Below are positions 26,555-34,764 of a stretch of 41,353 bases of DNA, piece by piece. Within the stretch, counting starts at the first letter, position 1; each line of letters begins with the position of its first letter. Under the pieces are notes generated by a model. It did not search any database. It saw nothing but the letters and a program-made list of their open reading frames with translations, and was not told the origin of the DNA. The position numbers and the translations under genes were made by a program. Origin of the DNA: an uncultured Woeseiaceae bacterium (GTDB lineage Bacteria > Pseudomonadota > Gammaproteobacteria > Steroidobacterales > Woeseiaceae); NCBI GenBank assembly GCA_905480255.1, contig CAJQPR010000099.1:1-41353 (forward strand). The letters are read 5' to 3'.

Positions 26555-27892
26555 TTGACAAAAATAAAAATAAAAAAAGGGCTCGACATACCGCTATCCG
26601 GTGAACCGGAACAGCGAATCGATGGTGCTGGCAATGTGCGAACGGTCGCAGTGCTTGGTCCGGACATCGTCGGTTTGCGTGCCCGAATGCAGGTGGAAAA
26701 AGGCGATCGTGTCCGACTCGGCCAGACGCTTTTTACGGATCGGCAAAATCCGGACGTCTGCTTTACCTCACCAGGCTCAGGCGTTGTCGATGCGATCAAT
26801 CGTGGCGCCCGCAGAGCACTGCAGTCTGTAGTAGTTCGCCTGGACGGTGACGATGCCGACAAATACATGCAAACTGATACTCCTTCGGCGCTGACAACTG
26901 ATGAGGTGCGCGAAAATTTACTTGCATCAGGCCTGTGGACAGCGTTTCGGACCCGGCCATTCAGTAAAGTCCCTGCTCCAGACACACAACCGGCAGCGAT
27001 TTTCGTTACTGCGATCGATACCAACCCGCATGCCGCCGATCCTGCAATCATCATCAACGAGGCGTCGGTAGCTTTCGCAGATGGACTGCAATCCATTTCA
27101 AAGCTGACCGATGGGCCCGTGCACGTTGTTTCGAAGACCGGCAGCGACATTACTGTAGCGGCCGACTTCAGGCATGCCGAGTTCTCCGGGCCTCACCCTG
27201 CCGGACTCGTCGGCACCCACATTCATTTTCTCGACCCGGTTAGTGCCGGCAAAACTGTCTGGCACCTTGGCTACCAGGACGTCATCGCCATCGGCCGGCT
27301 ATTCAAAACCGGGCGACTGAATCCCGAAAGAATTGTTTCCGTCGGTGGACCACTCGTTAATAACCCACGACTCCTGCGAACGCGGCTTGGGGCGAATATC
27401 ACGGAAATGCTCGCGGGCGAACTGAAGCCCGCTCAGAAGAGAATCATCTCCGGCTCCGTCCTCGGAGGGCGCAGGGCCACCGGTCCGATTGGCTGGCTCG
27501 GCCGCTACCATACCCAGCTGAGCGTGTTGCCGGAAGGGAGCGAACGCGAATTCCTGTCCTGGATGCGACCCGGCAGAAACAAGTATTCATCGCTGCGAAC
27601 GTATGCTTCTCACCTGCTGCATCGCGGAGACTTTGATCTGACGACATCTCAAAACGGCAGCCCGAGAGCGATGGTATCAATAGGCAGTTTCGAGAGGATC
27701 ATGCCGCTCGACATTCTTGCGACTCCGCTGCTTAAGGCGCTACTTGTTACCGACACCGACAGCGCCCGCGATCTTGGTTGTCTCGAACTGGACGAGGAAG
27801 ATCTCGCACTTTGCTCTTTTGTCTGTAATGGCAAATATGAATATGGCCCCTATCTGCGCGAGAATCTGACGGAAATCGAGGTCAACGGCTGA
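26555..27892 (+). CDS. nqrA: Na+-NQR subunit A
   Basis: A 445-residue cytoplasmic-side subunit of the Na+-translocating NADH:quinone reductase, implicated in quinone binding. The N-terminus after the chosen start, [15 protein letters not shown], matches NqrA well, as do [18 protein letters not shown] and the [20 protein letters not shown] tail. No ATG exists near the start: the frame can begin only at TTG 26519 (within the previous gene) or TTG 26555. The latter gives the standard N-terminus and the normal length, but has no clear ribosome binding site, so expression may depend on translation of the prenyltransferase gene ending at 26546. Confidence 0.92.
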   Translation: MTKIKIKKGLDIPLSGEPEQRIDGAGNVRTVAVLGPDIVGLRARMQVEKGDRVRLGQTLFTDRQNPDVCFTSPGSGVVDAINRGARRALQSVVVRLDGDDADKYMQTDTPSALTTDEVRENLLASGLWTAFRTRPFSKVPAPDTQPAAIFVTAIDTNPHAADPAIIINEASVAFADGLQSISKLTDGPVHVVSKTGSDITVAADFRHAEFSGPHPAGLVGTHIHFLDPVSAGKTVWHLGYQDVIAIGRLFKTGRLNPERIVSVGGPLVNNPRLLRTRLGANITEMLAGELKPAQKRIISGSVLGGRRATGPIGWLGRYHTQLSVLPEGSEREFLSWMRPGRNKYSSLRTYASHLLHRGDFDLTTSQNGSPRAMVSIGSFERIMPLDILATPLLKALLVTDTDSARDLGCLELDEEDLALCSFVCNGKYEYGPYLRENLTEIEVNG

Positions 27893-29100
27893 TGAAACGT
27901 CTCAAAGGATTTCTCGACCGAATGCAGCCGTTGTTCCTTCCAGGCGGAAAATTGCAGCGCTATCACGCGTTATTCGAGATGGTCGATACGCTCTTCTTTT
28001 CGCCGTCGGACCTGACCCGTGGTGCACCGCATGTCCGGGATGCCATAGATCTGAAGCGCGTCATGATCCTGGTCGTATTTGCAGCCGTGCCCTGTGTACT
28101 GGTCGGGCTGTGGAACACGGGCTTTCAAGCCAATTCGGCAATGACAGCGTTCGGCATGGAATCCGTCGAAGGCTGGCGCGGGTCCGTATTGTCACTGCTG
28201 TTTGCAGGGAATGACCCCGCAAGCATTTACGACAACTTCATGCACGGCCTTGTGTACTTCCTGCCCATTTATGCCGTCACTATGGCGGCCGGTGGCTTCT
28301 GGGAAATCCTGTTTTCGGGCGTAAGAAACCATGAGATCAATGAGGGATTTTTTGTTACCTCCCTTCTCTACGCCCTGATTTTGCCGGCCAGCATCCCGCT
28401 TTGGCAGGTCGCCATCGGCATCAGCTTTGGCGTGGTCATTGGCAAAGAGGTATTCGGCGGCACCGGCAAGAATTTTCTTAACCCGGCCCTGGTCGGTCGC
28501 GCATTCCTCTACTTCGCTTACCCCGTCCAGATATCGGGAGATGCAGTCTGGACTCCCGTTGACGGATTCAGCGGCGCGACCGCGCTGGGCGTCAGCGCAA
28601 TCGAGGGCATGTCGGGAATTGCCGAAACCGGCCTGACATGGACACAGGCATTCCTCGGTCAGATGCAGGGCTCGATTGGCGAGACATCAACCGCTGCTTG
28701 CCTGCTTGGTGCGGTAGTACTTGTTTATACCGGTATTGCATCTTGGAGAATCATCGTCGGGGTTTTTGCAGGCCTGATAATTCCGGCGCTGCTCATGGGC
28801 TTCGTCACAAGTGATAACCCAATGATGGGTATGCCGTGGCACTGGCATATCGTCCTCGGTGGATTCGCCTTTGGCGCGATTTTCATGGCCACCGATCCGG
28901 TCAGTGCAACCTCTACCGAAAACGGCAAGTGGATATATGGCCTGCTGATTGGCTTCATGACCTGGGTGATTCGCGTTATCAACCCTGCGTTCCCGGAAGG
29001 CATCATGCTCGCCATCTTGTTCGGCAATATATTTGCGCCGGTTATCGACTATTTCGTCGTCCGCGCGAACGTGAAAAGAAGGATTCGACGAAGTGCCTGA
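27892..29100 (+). CDS. nqrB: Na+-NQR subunit B
   Basis: A 402-residue membrane subunit with about ten helices that carries covalently bound FMN. The acceptor Thr lies in DGFSGATALGV (about Thr230). The N-terminal segment (ALFEMVDTLFFSPSDLTRGAPHVRDA) is typical. It forms part of the Na+ channel together with NqrD and NqrE. The ATG overlaps the nqrA stop by one base (TGATG). Confidence 0.95.
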   Translation: MKRLKGFLDRMQPLFLPGGKLQRYHALFEMVDTLFFSPSDLTRGAPHVRDAIDLKRVMILVVFAAVPCVLVGLWNTGFQANSAMTAFGMESVEGWRGSVLSLLFAGNDPASIYDNFMHGLVYFLPIYAVTMAAGGFWEILFSGVRNHEINEGFFVTSLLYALILPASIPLWQVAIGISFGVVIGKEVFGGTGKNFLNPALVGRAFLYFAYPVQISGDAVWTPVDGFSGATALGVSAIEGMSGIAETGLTWTQAFLGQMQGSIGETSTAACLLGAVVLVYTGIASWRIIVGVFAGLIIPALLMGFVTSDNPMMGMPWHWHIVLGGFAFGAIFMATDPVSATSTENGKWIYGLLIGFMTWVIRVINPAFPEGIMLAILFGNIFAPVIDYFVVRANVKRRIRRSA

Positions 29101-29899
29101 GGCAGAGGTAAAAAAGGGACGCAACAAGGACAGCGTGGCCAATACGCTGATCGTGGCGGTCAGCCTGAGTCTCATCGCATCGATTCTGGTTGCCACCGCC
29201 GCAATATTCCTGCAACCAGTCCAGAAGAAAAACGAAGAACTTTTTCGCCAGAAGATCATTCTTGATGTTGCCGGTCTGTACGCACCCGGTGTTGATGTCA
29301 GTGAGTTGTTTAGTGGCATTGAAACCCGAATGGTGGACCTTGCCACCGGCGAATACTCAGACGAAGCGGCGGCCAGCGAGTTCGACGCAATTGCTGCTGC
29401 AAAGGACCCGGACACCGGGATTAGCATTCCACCTAAAACGGACATAGCAAACATCCGGCAACGGGCGCGACTGGCGCCTGTATACCAGGTGCGGGACGGC
29501 GGCGAAGTCACCCAGATAATATTGCCGATTTATGGCACCGGCCTGTGGTCGACCATGTTCGGATTCCTTTCACTCGACCCGGATGGCACAACTATTCTCG
29601 GCCTGCGCTTCTATGAACACGCAGAAACACCCGGGCTCGGTGACCAGATTGACAAACCGGACTGGCGAGCCCAATGGGCAGGCAAACAGGTTTTTGCCGG
29701 GGATGATCAGCCACGTATTGAAGTCATTCGTGGCTTCGTTGACGAGAATTCCGCCGCAGCGATTCACCAGGTTGACGGGATTTCCGGCGCCACCCTTACA
29801 GGGCGCGGCGTAACCAACCTGGTTCAATACTGGACCGGACCACACGGCTTCGGCCCTTATCTTTCCCGACTTCGAACAGAGGGAAGCGGCGATGACTGA
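29093..29899 (+). CDS. nqrC: Na+-NQR subunit C
   Basis: A 268-residue subunit with one N-terminal membrane helix (about 18-40) and a periplasmic FMN-binding domain. The flavin acceptor motif SGATLT is present near residues 231-236 ([12 protein letters not shown]), the site modified by ApbE. The start is GTG, overlapping the end of nqrB by eight bases. The tail of the gene overlaps nqrD by eight bases. Confidence 0.95.
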   Translation: MPEAEVKKGRNKDSVANTLIVAVSLSLIASILVATAAIFLQPVQKKNEELFRQKIILDVAGLYAPGVDVSELFSGIETRMVDLATGEYSDEAAASEFDAIAAAKDPDTGISIPPKTDIANIRQRARLAPVYQVRDGGEVTQIILPIYGTGLWSTMFGFLSLDPDGTTILGLRFYEHAETPGLGDQIDKPDWRAQWAGKQVFAGDDQPRIEVIRGFVDENSAAAIHQVDGISGATLTGRGVTNLVQYWTGPHGFGPYLSRLRTEGSGDD

Positions 29900-30554
29900 C
29901 GGTAGCAGAAAAATTCTTATCGACCCGCTCGTGGATAACAACCCGGTGACACTTCAGGTTCTGGGTATCTGTTCCGCGCTGGCTGTCACAACGTCGCTGC
30001 TTCCGGCATTGCTAATGTGTATCGCAATGATCAGCGTTGCGACGCTCGCTAACGGCACGATCAGCAGCATTCGCAGGTTTATTCCAAACAATATTCGTAT
30101 CATTGTACAAATGACGATCATCGCCTCGTTCGTCATCCTGGTCGACCAGATTCTACGTGCCTATGCTTTTGAAATTAGCAAACAGTTGTCTGTTTTTGTC
30201 GGCCTGATTATTACTAACTGCATCATCCTCGGTCGCGCCGAGGCATTTGCGATGAAAAACAGCCCCGGTATGAGCATGCTCGACGGACTGGGCAACGGAC
30301 TCGGATACAGCCTGATACTTATCATCGTCGCTACGTTCCGTGAATTATTCGGTGCAGGCACTCTGCTCGGCCATAAAATCCTGCCACTCGTTTCTGACGG
30401 TGGCTGGTATCACGCCAACGGACTGATGCTCTTGCCCCCCAGTGCGTTTTTCATTATTGGTCTGCTGATTTGGGCGATCAGATCCTGGAAACCAAAACAG
30501 GTTGAGAAACCGGAATTCCAGATTCATGAAGTGCACCGAACGGAGGTTCTGTAG
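29892..30554 (+). CDS. nqrD: Na+-NQR subunit D
   Basis: A 220-residue membrane subunit with about six helices. Two conserved cysteines (GICSALAVT near residue 28 and [14 protein letters not shown] near residue 112) are the ligands contributed by NqrD to the intramembrane iron-sulfur centre shared with NqrE. Homologous to RnfA/RnfE, but the NQR order and the neighbouring NqrF/NqrM identify the complex. It ends one base into nqrE. Confidence 0.95.
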   Translation: MTDGSRKILIDPLVDNNPVTLQVLGICSALAVTTSLLPALLMCIAMISVATLANGTISSIRRFIPNNIRIIVQMTIIASFVILVDQILRAYAFEISKQLSVFVGLIITNCIILGRAEAFAMKNSPGMSMLDGLGNGLGYSLILIIVATFRELFGAGTLLGHKILPLVSDGGWYHANGLMLLPPSAFFIIGLLIWAIRSWKPKQVEKPEFQIHEVHRTEVL

Positions 30555-31162
30555 TGGAAGCCTACGTTAACCTTTTCATCAAGGCTGCCTTCGTCGAGAA
30601 CCTGGCCCTGTCTTTCTTTCTGGGCATGTGTACATTCCTGGCCATATCAAAGCGCGTGGATACTGCCATCGGCCTTGGCCTCGCCGTCGTAGTCGTACAA
30701 ATCATTACCGTCCCGGTTAACTACCTGATATTCAATTTCCTTCTCGCCGACGGCGCACTTGCCTGGGCCGGTCTCGCCAACGTTGATCTCAGCTTTCTCG
30801 GCCTGGTCAGCTACATCGGCGTGATTGCGGCGCTGGTTCAGATTCTTGAGATGACGCTGGACCGTTTCTTTCCGAAACTTTACAACGCGCTGGGCATTTT
30901 CCTGCCACTGATTACGGTCAACTGCGCAATTCTCGGCGGCACTCTCTTTATGGTTGAGCGCCAGTACGATTTTGGCGAAAGCATTGTCTTCGGCGTTGGT
31001 AGCGGTGCGGGCTGGGCAATAGCGCTGGTCGGTCTTGCCGGCATTCGTGAAAAACTGAAGTACTCTGACGTACCAGATGGTCTGCAAGGACTTGGCATTA
31101 CGTTCATCATCGTCGGCCTGATGTCGCTCGGCTTCATGGGCTTTTCGGGAATACAGCTTTGA
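30554..31162 (+). CDS. nqrE: Na+-NQR subunit E
   Basis: A 202-residue membrane subunit, pseudo-symmetric partner of NqrD. Cysteines in [11 protein letters not shown] and [12 protein letters not shown] supply the other half of the intramembrane FeS centre. The start codon is GTG; the gene overlaps the nqrD stop by one base, and its own stop overlaps the nqrF TTG start (TTGA). Confidence 0.95.
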   Translation: MEAYVNLFIKAAFVENLALSFFLGMCTFLAISKRVDTAIGLGLAVVVVQIITVPVNYLIFNFLLADGALAWAGLANVDLSFLGLVSYIGVIAALVQILEMTLDRFFPKLYNALGIFLPLITVNCAILGGTLFMVERQYDFGESIVFGVGSGAGWAIALVGLAGIREKLKYSDVPDGLQGLGITFIIVGLMSLGFMGFSGIQL

Positions 31163-32403
31163 ACGGTTTCTCCACTGTCCTGTTTGAAGTCGGACTCGGT
31201 GTCGGGCTGTTCACCGCCATCATCCTGCTCCTGGTGCTGATTATTCTTTTCGCACGCTCCAGGCTGGTGGCAAGCGGTTCCGTCAAGGTTCTGATCAATG
31301 ACGAGCGTGAGCTTGCCATGCCGGCTGGCGTAAAACTGATGAATGGCCTCGCGGATGCGGACCTGTTCATTGCGTCAGCCTGCGGCGGAGGCGGCACCTG
31401 CGGCCAATGTAAGGTCCGTGTCATCAGCGGAGGTGGATCGGTGCTTCCGACGGAATCATCGCTGCTAAACAAACGGGAAATTTCAGAAAACTACCGACTG
31501 TCTTGCCAGGTTGCGGTCAAGCAGGACATGCGTGTTGAAGTCCCGGACGAAGTTTTCGGCGTGCGCAAATTTAATTGTCGCGTCACATCGAATCGCAACG
31601 TCGCAACGTTCATCAAAGAACTGGTGCTCGAGCTGCCGGAAGGAGAAGAACTCGACTTCCGGGCCGGCGGCTATATACAGATTGAATGTCCGCCGCACGA
31701 TCTTAAGTACACCGACTTCGAAATTGACGAACGTTTCCGTGACGAGTGGGACCGTTACAATCTGTGGTCATACGAATCTCACGTTAAACACACGACAACC
31801 CGCGCGTATTCGATGGCCAGCTACCCGCTCGAAAAGCGCAACATCAAGCTCAACGTGCGCATTGCAACGCCACCGCCAGGCTCCGACGACAAAGTGCCGC
31901 CCGGCATAATGTCTTCCTTCATTTTCAACCTGAAGCCAGGAGATGAGGTTGTCGTTTCCGGGCCATTTGGCGAGTTCTTCGCACGCGAAACTGACAACGA
32001 GATGGTGTTTATTGGCGGCGGCGCCGGTATGGCTCCGATGCGAGCACACATTTTCGACCAGTTGAAGCGTCAACATACGAAACGGCGGATGTCGTTTTGG
32101 TACGGCGCCAGAAGTCTCAAGGAGACGTTTTACGTCGACGAATTCGACGAACTGGCTGCAAACCACGACAACTTCGAATGGCACATCGCTCTGTCTGAAC
32201 CACAGCCGGAAGACGACTGGTCAGGGTATACCGGATTCATCCATAAAGTCCTTCATGATCAATATCTTGAGAAACATCGCACTCCGGAAGACTGCGAGTA
32301 TTATCTTTGTGGGCCGCCAATGATGAATTCCGCGGTAATCAAGACGCTCGAAGATCTGGGCGTAACCAGCGACCACATCCTGCTGGATGACTTTGGTGGC
32401 TAA
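31159..32403 (+). CDS. nqrF: Na+-NQR subunit F, NADH-oxidising
   Basis: A 414-residue subunit that takes electrons from NADH. Domain order: one N-terminal membrane helix (about 8-30), a [2Fe-2S] ferredoxin domain (C75, C81, C84, C116), an FAD-binding domain (RAYSMASYP near 215), and an NADH-binding domain ([10 protein letters not shown] near 286; YLCGPPMM near the C-terminus). The start is a TTG overlapping the nqrE stop, probably relying on translational coupling. Confidence 0.95.
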   Translation: MNGFSTVLFEVGLGVGLFTAIILLLVLIILFARSRLVASGSVKVLINDERELAMPAGVKLMNGLADADLFIASACGGGGTCGQCKVRVISGGGSVLPTESSLLNKREISENYRLSCQVAVKQDMRVEVPDEVFGVRKFNCRVTSNRNVATFIKELVLELPEGEELDFRAGGYIQIECPPHDLKYTDFEIDERFRDEWDRYNLWSYESHVKHTTTRAYSMASYPLEKRNIKLNVRIATPPPGSDDKVPPGIMSSFIFNLKPGDEVVVSGPFGEFFARETDNEMVFIGGGAGMAPMRAHIFDQLKRQHTKRRMSFWYGARSLKETFYVDEFDELAANHDNFEWHIALSEPQPEDDWSGYTGFIHKVLHDQYLEKHRTPEDCEYYLCGPPMMNSAVIKTLEDLGVTSDHILLDDFGG

Positions 32404-33424
32404 GCCCGTGCCTTTGTTAGCCGAAATGCTGGCAGCCGCGGTCCTGCTCAGCGCATGCGAATCGCCGAACGAGCGATTGCCGGAATATGAGCTAGCCGGA
32501 CAAACCATGGGGACGACTTATTCCGTCAAGCTCGTCGCGCCGGACGAAAATATCGACAGGATTGGCCTTGGCGAGAAACTGCACGAGAAACTTGTCTACA
32601 TAGACGGCTCAATGTCCACCTACGACCAAAATTCCGAGCTGTCGCGTTTTAACGCGGCGGAAAGTACGGACTGGATAAGTGTTTCAGCAGAATTGTGCAG
32701 TGTGATTTCCAGTGCGCTGGACCTGAGCTCACGCACCGATGGCGCATTCGATATCACTGTCGGGCCGCTGGTTAACCTGTGGGGCTTCGGCCCTGAAGGC
32801 GTTATTTCAGTGCCACCGGCAGATGATCAGATTACGGCCGCCCGATCGCGGATCGGCTTTGAGAAAGTCAGCACTGATTGTGGTTTGCCGGCCATCAAAA
32901 AAGATCAGACGGATATCTACGTCGACCTGTCCGCTTTCGCAAAGGGCTATGCTGTCGACCAGTCCGCAGAATTGCTCGAAGCAAATGATGTTGCGAACTA
33001 CCTTGTCGAAATCGGTGGAGAATTGCGTGTGGGTGGCCACAACGCCGCAGGAAAACCCTGGGCAATTGCTGTCGAAAAACCCCTGGATAACACGCGCGAA
33101 GTTCAGTCCGTGATGAATCTGACCAACAGCGCGGTGGCGACATCCGGTGACTATCGAAACTTCTTCGAGTACGACGGCAACCGTTACTCGCACACGATCG
33201 ACCCACGATCGGGCCGCCCGGTGACACATGAGGGAGCCGCGGTCACTGTAGTTAGTGACTCAGCGGCCGATGCAGACGCCCTGGCCACGGCGCTGCTGGT
33301 TCTCGGCCCGGATGATGGGCTCAAGTTCGCTGCAAATCAGGGAATCGCGGCAAATTTCCTGGTACGAACAGACTCCGGAATTGAGCATCAAAGAACCGCG
33401 GGCTTTTCGGCGCTGGTGAACTAA
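32387..33424 (+). CDS. apbE: FMN transferase ApbE, lipoprotein
   Basis: A 345-residue flavin transferase that attaches FMN to Thr of NqrB and NqrC, on the periplasmic side. An N-terminal lipoprotein signal ends in LLSAC with Cys24 as the lipidated residue. The family motif [11 protein letters not shown] and the late motif [14 protein letters not shown] (with HTIDP just ahead) are intact, as is an [10 protein letters not shown] segment. The gene overlaps nqrF by 17 bases and its stop overlaps nqrM by one base, placing it in the nqr operon where it is expected. Confidence 0.94.
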   Translation: MTLVAKPVPLLAEMLAAAVLLSACESPNERLPEYELAGQTMGTTYSVKLVAPDENIDRIGLGEKLHEKLVYIDGSMSTYDQNSELSRFNAAESTDWISVSAELCSVISSALDLSSRTDGAFDITVGPLVNLWGFGPEGVISVPPADDQITAARSRIGFEKVSTDCGLPAIKKDQTDIYVDLSAFAKGYAVDQSAELLEANDVANYLVEIGGELRVGGHNAAGKPWAIAVEKPLDNTREVQSVMNLTNSAVATSGDYRNFFEYDGNRYSHTIDPRSGRPVTHEGAAVTVVSDSAADADALATALLVLGPDDGLKFAANQGIAANFLVRTDSGIEHQRTAGFSALVN

Positions 33425-33600
33425 TGAATGCTTTTCTCATCATGCTGCTTTTTAGCTTTGCGATCATTCTTGCTGTCATCGCCGGAATGAGCATCGGTGT
33501 TCTCAATGGCCGGAAGGCCATCAGTGGCAGCTGTGGTGGTCTAAATGGCGGCGGCTGCGAACTGTGTAGCGGAAAATGCAACAAAGGAACAACGCAATGA
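33424..33600 (+). CDS. nqrM: Na+-NQR maturation protein NqrM
   Basis: A 58-residue membrane protein of the NqrM (DUF539) family, required for placing iron in the NqrD/NqrE centre. One N-terminal helix (about 3-25) is followed by GRKAISGSCGGL and a Cys cluster: C37, C45, C48, C52, the family signature. Small enough to be missed by length cut-offs. ATG overlaps the apbE stop (TAATG) and the stop overlaps the next CBS gene (ATGA). Confidence 0.92.
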   Translation: MNAFLIMLLFSFAIILAVIAGMSIGVLNGRKAISGSCGGLNGGGCELCSGKCNKGTTQ

Positions 33601-34001
33601 CACCCAAATCAGCCCTGGTAAGAGACTATATGACGGGCAAACTGGTCACGTTTCATCCGGACACAGATGTTCTGGACGCGATCCATGACCTTGTCCGACA
33701 TGGCATTGCCGGCGCGCCGGTAACAGATAATCGTGGCAACCTGGTTGGCATGTTGTCAGAGCTTGACTGCATGAAGATAGCGCTGCATGCGGGCTACCAC
33801 GGTGAATGGGGCGGTCCGGTGTCTGACTACATGACCAGCGATACGGAAACCGTCGACGCGAACATGAGTATCATTGATCTGGCACAGCAATTCCTGGACT
33901 CGAAATTCCGCCGCTACCCCGTTGTTACTGATCACCGTCTCGTCGGACAAATCAGCCGCCGTGATGTCCTAAGGGCGCTCCAGGAACTCGCAAAAGCTTA
34001 G
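33597..34001 (+). CDS. CBS-pair protein at the end of the nqr operon
   Basis: A 134-residue protein consisting of two CBS motifs: ALVRDYMTGKLVTF...DNRGNLVGMLSELD and VSDYMTSDTETV...DHRLVGQISRRDVLRAL. No other domain. A start seven codons upstream is possible, but the ATG at 33597 overlaps the nqrM stop in the usual ATGA fashion. Its placement suggests a nucleotide-sensing regulator for NQR or a related process (inference); NQR operons do not usually end in such a gene. It ends four bases from the end of the convergent frdB. Confidence 0.85.
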   Translation: MTPKSALVRDYMTGKLVTFHPDTDVLDAIHDLVRHGIAGAPVTDNRGNLVGMLSELDCMKIALHAGYHGEWGGPVSDYMTSDTETVDANMSIIDLAQQFLDSKFRRYPVVTDHRLVGQISRRDVLRALQELAKA

Positions 34002-34005
34002 ACGG

Positions 34006-34764
34006 CTAGCTGTTTGAGGCAGCGAATCGGCTGGCAAGCATTTTTCGCCGAAGGTAGGCGTTAACTTCCAGTAGTGGAAGATCTTTTGGGCAAATGTCTT
34101 CGCAAGCCATCATCCCAAAGCAGGCAAATACGCCCTGCTCTCCTGCAACGATTTCGAACCATTCAGAGTCAGTGCGCTTATCCCGCGGGTCGACGATAAA
34201 CCTGGCAACCCGATTGAGCCCCGCCGCGCCAAGAAACTCCGGATCGACGTTGGCGACGCCGCATGCCGCGATACAACAACCGCATTCAATACACCTGTCA
34301 CCTTCATAAATTGCCTGCGAAAGTTCGTCGCTCATCTTTTCTTCGGTGGCATTCCCGTCGAAGTCTTTGTCGGGATGAATCCATGCCTCTGTACGTTCGA
34401 CCATTTGTCGAAACCATGTGCCTGTGTCAACAGACAGGTCACCGACCAGCTTGAAGACCGGTAGCGGAAAAAGTGTAATGTGCTCGGGCAAATTGTTGGT
34501 TAGTGTCTTGCAGCCAAGCGCGGGCCGGCCGTTGACTATCATTCCACACGCACCGCAAATGGACTCCCGGCACGTAAAGTCGAACTGCAGGCTCGGATCA
34601 AATTGCTCACGAATCCTGTTCAGCGCTATGTACAGAGACATGAACGGTTCTTCTTCCAGTTCGAAGATCTGTGTATGCGGTTTCGATTCCGGGTCCTCCG
34701 GATTAAAACGAAATATCTCGAAAGTCAGCGTACGCGGAGTAGAACCTCTGCTCTGTTCATTCAT
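34006..34764 (-). CDS. frdB: succinate/fumarate oxidoreductase iron-sulfur subunit
   Basis: A 252-residue subunit with three FeS clusters: [2Fe-2S] ligands in CRESICGACGM and the later GCKT, [4Fe-4S] in CIECGCCIAACG, and [3Fe-4S] in CFGMMACEDICPKD. It passes electrons between FrdA flavin and the hemes/quinone site of FrdC. The reading frame opens upstream at 34800, but ATG 34764 overlaps the frdA stop by one base and is the likely start. Order frdC-frdA-frdB is that of Wolinella-type di-heme quinol:fumarate reductases. Confidence 0.92.
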   Translation of the reverse strand: MNEQSRGSTPRTLTFEIFRFNPEDPESKPHTQIFELEEEPFMSLYIALNRIREQFDPSLQFDFTCRESICGACGMIVNGRPALGCKTLTNNLPEHITLFPLPVFKLVGDLSVDTGTWFRQMVERTEAWIHPDKDFDGNATEEKMSDELSQAIYEGDRCIECGCCIAACGVANVDPEFLGAAGLNRVARFIVDPRDKRTDSEWFEIVAGEQGVFACFGMMACEDICPKDLPLLEVNAYLRRKMLASRFAASNS

